Under the pieces are notes generated by a model, which saw nothing but the letters and a program-made list of their open reading frames with translations, did not search any database and was not told the origin of the DNA. Positions 47,804 through 54,849 of a stretch of 64,000 bases of DNA are shown piece after piece. This DNA is from Pseudomonas hormoni (GTDB lineage Bacteria; Pseudomonadota; Gammaproteobacteria; Pseudomonadales; Pseudomonadaceae), in NCBI RefSeq assembly GCF_018502625.1, contig NZ_CP075566.1, forward strand, positions 1,245,001 to 1,309,000. The letters are read 5' to 3'. A program made the translations under genes and the position numbers. The stretch's first letter is position 1. Each line of letters begins with the position of its first letter.

Positions 47804-49264
47804 TTACAACACCGAAGCCGTATCAGGCAGTTTCGGCTGGCGATACAAATCCAGCAGCACCTGATCCAGCACCGACGACGCACCAAACGGTGCCTTGTCG
47901 TTGAGGATCGCCACCACCGCCCAGGTATTGCCATTGACGTCACGGCTGAAACCGGAGATCGCGCGCACGGTGTTCAGGGTGCCGGTCTTGACGTGGGCTT
48001 CACCGCGCATCGCTGTAGTCTTCAGGCGTTTACGCATGGTGCCGTCGGTGCCGGCAATCGGCATCGAGCTGATGAACTCGGCGGCGTACGGGCTGCGCCA
48101 CGCGGCTTGCAGCATCGCGGCCATTTCACGCGCACTGACCCGTTCTGCACGGGACAGGCCGGAACCGTTCTCCATCACCAGGTGCGGCGCGGTGATGCCT
48201 TTCTTCGCCAGCCACTGACGCACCACGCGCTGGGCGGCTTTGGCGTCGTCGCTGTCGGCGTCGGTGCGGAATTTCTGGCCCAGGCTCAGGAACAACTGCT
48301 GAGCCATGGTGTTGTTACTGTATTTGTTGATGTCGCGAATGATTTCCGCCAGGTCCGGCGAGAAGGCGCGAGCAAGGACCTTGGCGTCTTTTGGCGTCGG
48401 TGCCAGAACATCCTTGCCCTGAATGCTGCCACCCAGTTCTTTCCAGATCGCCCGGACCGCGCCCGCGGTATAGGTCGCGTGGTCGAGCAATGACAGGTAA
48501 GTCTGGGAACTGCAGCCATCGCCCAGCTGACCGCCGACGGTCACGTTCACGGTGCCATCGGCCTGGGTCACCGGGTTGTAACGCACGCCACCGGTGCATT
48601 GCTTGGAGTTGACGGCCTTGACCTGGTTTTCGATGCGGATGCTGGAAATCGGCGGTTCGACCGAAATCAGCACCCGACCGTTATCGTTGCGCGCCACGAA
48701 GCGCAAGGCCTTGAGGTTGACCAGCAGCGAGTCGGGTTTGACCAGGAACGGTTTGTTCTCGTCATTGCCGTCATCGTTGAACTCGGGCAATTGCGGTTGC
48801 ACGAAGAAACCACGGTCCAGCACCAGGTCACCGGTGACTTGGGTCACGCCGTTGGCGCGCAGGTCGCGCATCAGCAGCCAGAGTTTTTCCATGTTCAGTT
48901 TCGGGTCGCCGCCACCCTTGAGGTAGAGGTTGCCGTTGAGAATGCCGCCGCTGAGCGTGCCGTCGGTGTAGAACTCGGTTTTCCACTGATGGTTCGGGCC
49001 GAGCATTTCCAGGGCGGCGTACGTGGTGACGAGTTTCATGGTCGAGGCCGGGTTGACCGAAACGTCAGCATTGAAAATGGTCGGCGTGCCAGGGCCGTTG
49101 AGCGGGATCATCACCAGCGACAGAGCGTTGTCCTGCAACTTGCTGGCCTTCAGAGCCTTTTCGACGTTGGGCGACAGCGCGGTGTTGATGGTGGCGGCGG
49201 AAACGGGGAGGGCCAGGGGGAGAAGAAGACTGGCCAGCAGCAGTGGACGCAAAGATTTGATCAT
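47804..49264 (-). CDS. dacB: D-alanyl-D-alanine carboxypeptidase/endopeptidase (PBP4, peptidase S13)
   Basis: Periplasmic low-molecular-weight penicillin-binding protein of 486 residues that trims or opens peptidoglycan cross-links. A signal peptide (MIKSLRPLLLASLLLPLALPVSA) precedes the S13 domain with the catalytic S74-T-M-K77, the SNN triad (KYSNNTMAQQLFL, near 320) and KTG (HVKTGTLNTVRAISG, near 425). The start at 49264 gives the signal peptide directly; a longer frame to 49357 adds an unlikely extension. Confidence 0.94.
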   Translation of the reverse strand: MIKSLRPLLLASLLLPLALPVSAATINTALSPNVEKALKASKLQDNALSLVMIPLNGPGTPTIFNADVSVNPASTMKLVTTYAALEMLGPNHQWKTEFYTDGTLSGGILNGNLYLKGGGDPKLNMEKLWLLMRDLRANGVTQVTGDLVLDRGFFVQPQLPEFNDDGNDENKPFLVKPDSLLVNLKALRFVARNDNGRVLISVEPPISSIRIENQVKAVNSKQCTGGVRYNPVTQADGTVNVTVGGQLGDGCSSQTYLSLLDHATYTAGAVRAIWKELGGSIQGKDVLAPTPKDAKVLARAFSPDLAEIIRDINKYSNNTMAQQLFLSLGQKFRTDADSDDAKAAQRVVRQWLAKKGITAPHLVMENGSGLSRAERVSAREMAAMLQAAWRSPYAAEFISSMPIAGTDGTMRKRLKTTAMRGEAHVKTGTLNTVRAISGFSRDVNGNTWAVVAILNDKAPFGASSVLDQVLLDLYRQPKLPDTASVL

Positions 49265-49498
49265 GTGAAATAAAACCCTACAGCCGAGGGGAAAAAAGAC
49301 GAGGGCATGGAGATAAATTCCCTCAGTGGTCATGAAAGTGTCGGCATTATGCCCCAAGGTGTAGCGGCTTGTGCCGTGCCCCGGTCACCTAATCCGCTAT
49401 TTTTTTACCGGCGGTAACGGGTTACGCCCAGAGAATCGGGCAATTGGCGGCTTAAACTGCTAAAGTGCCGCCCGTTATTACTTATGAGGATTGTTCCA

Positions 49499-49843
49499 AT
49501 GGCGACTAACCGTTCCCAGCGTCTGCGCAAAAAACTGTGCGTCGATGAATTTCAAGAGCTGGGTTTCGAACTGAACCTGGATTTCAAAGAAGATTTGGCT
49601 GATGAAGCCATTGATGCTTTCCTCGATGCGTTCCTGAAAGAAGCCATGGAGGCCAACGGTCTGGGCTATGTTGGCGGCGACGACTTCGGTCTGGTTTGCC
49701 TGCAGAAGCGTGGCTCGGTGTCCGAAGAGCAGCGTGCTGCTGTTGAAGCCTGGCTCAAAGGCCGCAGCGAACTGACCGAAGCCACCGTCAGCCCGCTGAT
49801 CGACGTCTGGTACCCGGAAAAGCCGATCAATCCGGTAGCTTGA
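49499..49843 (+). CDS. YggL family protein (DUF469), 50S ribosome-associated
   Basis: Small protein of 114 residues of the YggL family (MATNRSQRLRKKLCVDEFQELGFELNLDFKE... GLGYVGGDDFGLVCLQKRG). E. coli YggL has been described as binding the 50S subunit; its exact task is unclear. GAGGA lies upstream of the ATG. A strong terminator follows at 49858. The neighbours show no functional link. Confidence 0.85.
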   Translation: MATNRSQRLRKKLCVDEFQELGFELNLDFKEDLADEAIDAFLDAFLKEAMEANGLGYVGGDDFGLVCLQKRGSVSEEQRAAVEAWLKGRSELTEATVSPLIDVWYPEKPINPVA

Positions 49844-49857
49844 TGTCATAAAAGAAG

Positions 49858-49884
49858 CGGCGACCCAAGGGTCGCCGTTTTTTT
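49858..49884 (+). terminator. Terminator of the yggL-like gene
   Basis: CGGCGACCC (49858-49866) pairs with GGGTCGCCG (49869-49877), and seven T follow. Confidence 0.92.
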
Positions 49885-49939
49885 ATGTCCGCTTTTTGTT
49901 GGCGCATGGCTCGGCTGCGATAGCGATCTCAGGAATGCC

Positions 49940-50016
49940 TTCGCGGGCAAGCCTCGCTCCTACGGATGTATTATGCGAACGACTCCAATTCCGTAGGAGC
50001 GAGGCTTGCCCGCGAA
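49940..50016. repeat. REP pair, class TTCGCGGGCAAGCCTCGCTCC
   Basis: TTCGCGGGCAAGCCTCGCTC at the left is the reverse complement of GAGCGAGGCTTGCCCGCGAA at the right, extended by CTACGGA/TCCGTAG. It lies just behind the BenE-type gene. Confidence 0.9.
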
Positions 50017-50023
50017 GAGGCCC

Positions 50024-51214
50024 TCAGGCTTTACGCCAGTTCAGGATCAGCAACGTCACCACCCCCGCCACAATCCCCCAGAACGCCGAACCGATGGAAA
50101 ACAGCGTCAGCCCCGATGCCGTGACCATAAAGGTGATCAGCGCCGCTTCACGCTCCTTCACTTCGGTCATGGCAATGCTCAAGCCATTGATGATCGAACC
50201 GAACAGCGCCAGCGCCGCAATCGACAGCACCAGTTCTTTCGGCAATGCAGCAAACAACGCCGCCAGCGTCGCGCCGAAGACCCCGGCGATCCCGTAGAAA
50301 ATCCCGCACCACACCGCCGCCGTGTAACGCTTGTTGCGATCTTCGTGGGCATGCGGGCCGGTGCAGATCGCCGCGCTGATGGCCGCCAGGTTGATCCCGT
50401 GGGAACCGAACGGCGCCAGTAGCAGCGAGGCGATGCCCGTCGTGGTGATCAGCGGCGAGGCCGGCACCGTGTAACCGTCGGCACGCAGCACGGCGATGCC
50501 CGGCATGTTCTGCGAGGTCATCGCCACTACGAACAGCGGGATGCCGATGCTGATGGTCGCGGCCAGGGAGAAGTGCGGCGTGGTCCAGACCGGCGTCGCC
50601 ACTTCCAGGTGAAACGCGCTGAAATCCAGCAGCCCCATGAACCCTGACAACGCCGTGCCGATGAGCAATGCAGCGAGTACGGCGTAGCGGGGTGACAGGC
50701 GCTTGATCACCAGGTACGTGAAGAACATTCCCAGTACCAGCGCAGTGCGATGCTGGGCAGCGACGAAAATTTCGCTGCCGATTTTGAATAGAATCCCCGC
50801 CAGCAACGCCGCGGCCAATGACGCCGGAATCTTCTTCACCAGCCGTTCGAAGCTGCCGGTCAAACCACAAACAGTCACCAGCACCGCACAGGTCATGTAG
50901 GCGCCAATGGCTTCGCCGTAGCTCACGCCGCCCAGGCTGGTGATCAGCAACGCCGCGCCGGGTGTCGACCAGGCAATGGTGATCGGCGTGCGATAACGCA
51001 ACGACAGGCCGATCGAACACACCGCCATGCCGATGGAAATCGCCCAGATCCACGACGAAATCTGCCCGCTGGTCAATCCGGCCGCTTGCCCGGCCTGGAA
51101 CATCAGCACCAGGGAGCTGGTGTAGCCGGTCATCATCGCGATGAAACCGGCGACGATGGCGGAAGGGGACGTGTCCGCCAATGGGCGGAGCTGCGTGTGC
51201 GTGGCGTCGTTCAT
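50024..51214 (-). CDS. BenE-family benzoate/H+ symporter-like membrane transporter
   Basis: Integral membrane protein of 396 residues with about 12 hydrophobic segments in the BenE family, a branch of the UraA/SulP-like seven-plus-seven fold (YRTPITIAWSTPGAALLI, VAMTSQNMPGIAVLRADGYTVPASPLITTTG, SHGINLAAISAAICTGPHAHED). Members are named after benzoate symporters, but the substrate here is open: no benzoate catabolic gene is nearby, while purine genes and their probable regulator are. The ATG at 51214 was chosen after AAGGA and the family's start; an ATG at 51253 is possible. Confidence 0.85.
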   Translation of the reverse strand: MNDATHTQLRPLADTSPSAIVAGFIAMMTGYTSSLVLMFQAGQAAGLTSGQISSWIWAISIGMAVCSIGLSLRYRTPITIAWSTPGAALLITSLGGVSYGEAIGAYMTCAVLVTVCGLTGSFERLVKKIPASLAAALLAGILFKIGSEIFVAAQHRTALVLGMFFTYLVIKRLSPRYAVLAALLIGTALSGFMGLLDFSAFHLEVATPVWTTPHFSLAATISIGIPLFVVAMTSQNMPGIAVLRADGYTVPASPLITTTGIASLLLAPFGSHGINLAAISAAICTGPHAHEDRNKRYTAAVWCGIFYGIAGVFGATLAALFAALPKELVLSIAALALFGSIINGLSIAMTEVKEREAALITFMVTASGLTLFSIGSAFWGIVAGVVTLLILNWRKA

Positions 51215-51259
51215 GACAACGGTGTTCCTTATGAATAACGATAAATTCAGCATGGCTTT

Positions 51260-51392
51260 TGTGGCGAGGGAGCTTGCTCCCGCTCGGCGGCGAAGCCGTC
51301 GTAAACACTACAAACACGATTTGTTTGAAGCCGCGCCCAGGTTGGTTTTGGGGCCGCTTCGCAGCCCAGAGGGAGCAAGCTCCCTCGCCACA
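51260..51392. repeat. REP palindrome, class TGTGGCGAGGGAGC
   Basis: Arms TGTGGCGAGGGAGC and GCTCCCTCGCCACA around a variable centre. It lies between the divergent transporter and GntR genes. Confidence 0.9.
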
Positions 51393-51502
51393 GAGTTTGT
51401 ACGGATCTCAAATTTATGGATTCAAGCCTAAACTCAAACGTAAGCAATCGTTGCAATACAGCAAAGGCGCCAAACAGCCGTACAGTCGTGTTGCCACCAT
51501 CC

Positions 51503-51514
51503 ATTGTGTACAAT
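51503..51514. promoter_or_regulatory. Operator-like palindrome upstream of the GntR gene
   Basis: ATTGTGTACAAT is a near-perfect palindrome that resembles operators of FCD-type GntR proteins (TTGTnTACAA-like). It lies 92 bases before the GntR start and is probably an autoregulatory site. Apart from this site and the REP, nothing further is seen between 51215 and 51606. Confidence 0.5.
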
Positions 51515-51606
51515 CGCGGTGTTTTTTACGCGATACTTGCCAGCGACCCACTGTGCCGTATTACAGTCACGGTCAATTCGCCGCAGTTCTCCCGACTCGA
51601 GTGCCC

Positions 51607-52371
51607 ATGAACGAACAGTTGCAACCCCTCAAGAAACAACCGCGAGCAGGCAAAGCCGGCCGCAGCGGTACCCAGGACGATATTGTCTACGCGCATATCT
51701 TCGAGGCCATCCTCGAACAGCGCCTGGCGCCCGGCACCAAGTTGAGCGAAGAAGCGCTGGGGGAAATTTTCGGGGTCAGTCGCACCATCATTCGCCGCGC
51801 GCTGTCGCGCCTGGCCCATGAAGGCGTCGTGCTGCTGCGGCCGAACCGTGGCGCCGTGGTTGCCAGCCCGAGTGTAGAAGAGGCGCGTCAGGTATTCCTC
51901 GCCCGGCGTCTGGTCGAGCGGGCGATCACTGAACTGGCGGTGCAACACGCCACCGCCGAGCAGATCGCCGAATTGCGCCAGATGGTCAACGACGAACGCG
52001 ACAGCTTTTCCCGTGGCGATCGCGGTGCCGGTATCCGTCTGTCGGGCGAATTTCACCTGAAGCTGGCCGAAGCGGCGAAGAATGCACCGCTGATCAGCTT
52101 CCAGCGCAGCCTGGTTTCGCAGACTTCATTGATCATCGCCCAGTATGAAAGCGGCAACCGTTCGCACTGTTCCTACGACGAGCACACCCAACTGATCGAC
52201 GCCATTGAAGCGCGTAACGGTGAGTTGGCAGTGAACCTGATGATGCATCACATGGATCACATCGACAGCAAACTCAACCTCGACGAGGAAAGTGCTTCGG
52301 ATGATTTGCATGCGGTGTTCTCGCATTTGTTGCAGACCAAGAAGCCCGGGCGTTCGCCAGCGAAAATCTGA
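51607..52371 (+). CDS. GntR-family (FCD/FadR-type) transcription regulator
   Basis: Regulator of 254 residues. An N-terminal winged helix (about 25-90; IVYAHIFEAILEQRLAPGTKLSEEALGEIFGVSRTIIRRALSRLAHEGVV) precedes an FCD ligand-binding domain (about 95-235) with metal-site His residues (GEFHLKLAEAAKN, HMDHIDSK). It lies between the BenE-like transporter and guaD, so control of purine or nucleobase use is likely. The ATG at 51607 was chosen because it starts the polar N-terminal tail typical of this subgroup. Confidence 0.88.
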   Translation: MNEQLQPLKKQPRAGKAGRSGTQDDIVYAHIFEAILEQRLAPGTKLSEEALGEIFGVSRTIIRRALSRLAHEGVVLLRPNRGAVVASPSVEEARQVFLARRLVERAITELAVQHATAEQIAELRQMVNDERDSFSRGDRGAGIRLSGEFHLKLAEAAKNAPLISFQRSLVSQTSLIIAQYESGNRSHCSYDEHTQLIDAIEARNGELAVNLMMHHMDHIDSKLNLDEESASDDLHAVFSHLLQTKKPGRSPAKI

Positions 52372-52389
52372 CGGACCGAGGTGCCCCAA

Positions 52390-52478
52390 TCGCTGGCAGG
52401 CCAGCTCCCACAGTGATTTGTGGCGTTCAAAGGATGTGTGTTTCACCTCATGCCCTGTGGGAGCTGGCCTGCCAGCGA
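52390..52478. repeat. REP pair, class CTGTGGGAGCTGGCCTGCCAGCGA
   Basis: TCGCTGGCAGGCCAGCTCCC and GGGAGCTGGCCTGCCAGCGA face each other, extended by ACAG/CTGT. It sits behind the GntR gene. Confidence 0.9.
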
Positions 52479-52501
52479 TAGCAATCTTCCAGGCAATAAA
52501 A

Positions 52502-52535
52502 ATCCCCCGGGCTGAAAAGCTGCGGGGGATTTTTT
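52502..52535. terminator. Bidirectional terminator between the GntR gene and guaD
   Basis: ATCCCCCG (52502-52509) pairs with CGGGGGAT (52523-52530) with an inner GCT/AGC pair. T-runs follow on both strands. Confidence 0.88.
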
Positions 52536-52549
52536 ATGCCCGAAAAACC

Positions 52550-53854
52550 TTAACGCTGATGCACCTGATTCCCCGCCGCATACGTCTGCAGAACAGTTCG
52601 GTCATCCCCCAGCGTCATCAACACAAACAACGTCTCGGCAATGTTGTTCGCCTGCTTCAAGCGATAGCTCAACAGCGGCGTAGCGTTGTAATCCAGCACC
52701 AGGAAGTCCGCATCAGTGCCCGGCAGCAACGTGCCGATCTTGTCTTCCAGACGCAACGCACGCGCACCGCCGAGGGTCGCCAGGTACAGCGATTTGAACG
52801 GGCTCAGTCGCGCACCTTGCAGCTGCATGACTTTGTAGGCCTCGTTCAACGTTTGCAGCAGCGAGAAACTGGTGCCACCGCCAACGTCCGTGCCCAGACC
52901 GACATTCAGCTTGTGCTTCTCGGCCATCGGCAAATTGAACAGGCCACTGCCGAGGAAGAAGTTCGAGGTCGGGCAGAACGCAATCGCCGAACCGGTCTCG
53001 GCCAGTCGCGCGCATTCGTCGTCGCACAGGTGCACGCCGTGGGCGAACACCGAGCGCTCGCCCAGTAACTGGTAATGATCGTAGACATCGAGGTAACCCT
53101 TGCGCTCCGGAAACAGCGCCTTGACCCATTCGACTTCCTTGAGGTTTTCGCTGATGTGGGTCTGCATGTACAGGTCCGGATATTCGCTCAGCAACTGGCC
53201 GGCGAGGGTCAGTTGTTCCGGGGTGCTGGTCGGCGCAAAGCGCGGAGTGACGGCGTAGTGCAAGCGACCCTTGCCGTGCCAGCGCTCGATCAACGCCTTG
53301 CTTTCGACGTAGCTGGATTCGGCGGTGTCGGTCAGGTAGTCCGGCGCGTTGCGGTCCATCATCACCTTGCCGGCGATCATCCGCAGGTCCAGCTGTTCGG
53401 CGGCCTCGAAGAACGAGTTCACCGATTGCGGGTGCACGCTGCCGAACACCAGCGCGGTGGTGGTGCCGTTGCGTAGCAGTTCCTTGATGAAAATGTCCGC
53501 GACTTCGTCGGCGTGAGACTTGTCGGCAAACTGGCTTTCACACGGGAACGTATAAGTGTTGAGCCAGTCCAGCAACTGCTCGCCGTAGGCGCCGACCATG
53601 CCGGTTTGCGGCAGGTGAATGTGGGTGTCGATGAAACCGGGGGTGATCAGCGCGTCCTGATAATGGGTGATCTCGATATCGGCCGGCAGGGTCGGCAGCA
53701 ATTCGCTGGCGTGACCGAGGGCACTGATCTGGCCGTTATCGACCACCAGCAAGCCGTCTTCGAAATACTCGTATGAGGCTTCGATGCCCACTTCGGCGGG
53801 GTCGGCGATGCTGTGCAGGATGGCGGCGCGGTAGGCTTTGCGAGTCAGAGGCAT
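52550..53854 (-). CDS. guaD: Guanine deaminase
   Basis: Zinc amidohydrolase of 434 residues that converts guanine to xanthine. It has the metal motif FIDTHIHLPQTG near 74-85, FAHGVHLCDDE (His) near 273, and TDVGGGTSFSLL (Asp) near 325. The QTG and FPTSNFFLGSG-type loops are typical for GuaD against other ATZ/TRZ amidohydrolases. It is the last gene of the xdhA-xdhB-xdhC-guaD series: the product xanthine is the substrate of the xanthine dehydrogenase. Eight bases separate it from xdhC. Confidence 0.95.
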   Translation of the reverse strand: MPLTRKAYRAAILHSIADPAEVGIEASYEYFEDGLLVVDNGQISALGHASELLPTLPADIEITHYQDALITPGFIDTHIHLPQTGMVGAYGEQLLDWLNTYTFPCESQFADKSHADEVADIFIKELLRNGTTTALVFGSVHPQSVNSFFEAAEQLDLRMIAGKVMMDRNAPDYLTDTAESSYVESKALIERWHGKGRLHYAVTPRFAPTSTPEQLTLAGQLLSEYPDLYMQTHISENLKEVEWVKALFPERKGYLDVYDHYQLLGERSVFAHGVHLCDDECARLAETGSAIAFCPTSNFFLGSGLFNLPMAEKHKLNVGLGTDVGGGTSFSLLQTLNEAYKVMQLQGARLSPFKSLYLATLGGARALRLEDKIGTLLPGTDADFLVLDYNATPLLSYRLKQANNIAETLFVLMTLGDDRTVLQTYAAGNQVHQR

Positions 53855-53862
53855 GGGCGTTC

Positions 53863-54708
53863 TCAGTTGGAGGCTTGGCTGCGGCGTGAAGCAGGCAGCA
53901 GTTTGGCAATCGACGATCCGGCGCTGGCGGTCTGCTGGCCGAAATTCGCGTTATAGGTGGCGATGATTTCGCCGGTGATGGAGATGGCGATTTCCACAGG
54001 CAGCTTGCCTTTGACTTCGCCCAGGCCCATCGGGCAACGCATGCGCTGCAGCGCCGCGCTGTCGAAGCCACGATCACGCAGGCGATGTTCGAACTTCACC
54101 CGTTTGGTCTTCGAGCCGATCAGGCCGAAGTAGGCGAAGTCGTTGCGCTTGAGGATCGCGGCGGTGAGTTCGAGGTCGAGCTGGTGGTTGTGGGTCATGA
54201 CGATGCAGTAGCTGCCGGCGGGCAGGTCGTCGATTTCATCCACCGGTTCTTCGGCGACGATCTTGCGCACGCCGTGGGGAATCTGCTCCGGGAACTCGTC
54301 TTCCCGGGAATCGATCCAGCGCACCCGGCAGGGCAGGCTGGCGAGCAATGGCACCAACGCGCGGCCAACGTGGCCGGCGCCGAACACGGCGATCTGCGCC
54401 TGGACCTGGCCCATCGGTTCGAACAGCAACACGGTCGCGCCGCCGCAGCACTGGCCAAGGCTGGCGCCGAGGCTGAAGCGCTCCAGGTGCGTGTCCTGCT
54501 TGCCGCTGGCCAGCATGTCGCGGCCAATCTGCATGGCCTTGTACTCCAGATGCCCGCCACCGATGGTGTCGAAGGTCTGGGTGGCACTGATGACCATCTT
54601 CGAGCCGGCATTGCGCGGCGTCGAGCCGAGCCCTTCGATGATGGTCACCAACACGCAGGGTTCACCCTGGGATTGCAGGTCGGCGAGGGCGTCGATCCAG
54701 TTGTACAT
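53863..54708 (-). CDS. xdhC: Xanthine dehydrogenase accessory protein XdhC
   Basis: Chaperone of 281 residues that binds molybdenum cofactor, ensures its sulfuration and inserts it into XdhB. The N-terminal XdhC domain (LVTIIEGLGSTPRNAGSKMVIS; GGGHLEYKAMQIGR; CCGGATVLLFE) and a C-terminal Rossmann domain (AVFGAGHVGRALVPLL near 125-140; MTHNHQLDLELT; FGLIGSKTKR) are seen. GAGGTG precedes the ATG. It is probably in one unit with xdhA and xdhB although a REP lies between xdhC and xdhB. Confidence 0.94.
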   Translation of the reverse strand: MYNWIDALADLQSQGEPCVLVTIIEGLGSTPRNAGSKMVISATQTFDTIGGGHLEYKAMQIGRDMLASGKQDTHLERFSLGASLGQCCGGATVLLFEPMGQVQAQIAVFGAGHVGRALVPLLASLPCRVRWIDSREDEFPEQIPHGVRKIVAEEPVDEIDDLPAGSYCIVMTHNHQLDLELTAAILKRNDFAYFGLIGSKTKRVKFEHRLRDRGFDSAALQRMRCPMGLGEVKGKLPVEIAISITGEIIATYNANFGQQTASAGSSIAKLLPASRRSQASN

Positions 54709-54743
54709 ATTCACCTCGACATCTTTGTTGTCTGTTCGGGCCT

Positions 54744-54835
54744 CATCGCTGGCAAGCCAGCTCCCACAGGAATTGTGTTGAATCCAAATTCTGTGGGCAC
54801 CACAAAACACTGTGGGAGCTGGCTTGCCAGCGATG
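54744..54835. repeat. REP pair between xdhC and xdhB
   Basis: CATCGCTGGCAAGCCAGCTC faces GAGCTGGCTTGCCAGCGATG, extended by CCCACAG/CTGTGGG. A GTGGGCACCACA stretch lies in the centre. It interrupts a presumed operon. Confidence 0.9.
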
Positions 54836-54849
54836 GCCGCACCTCGGTC

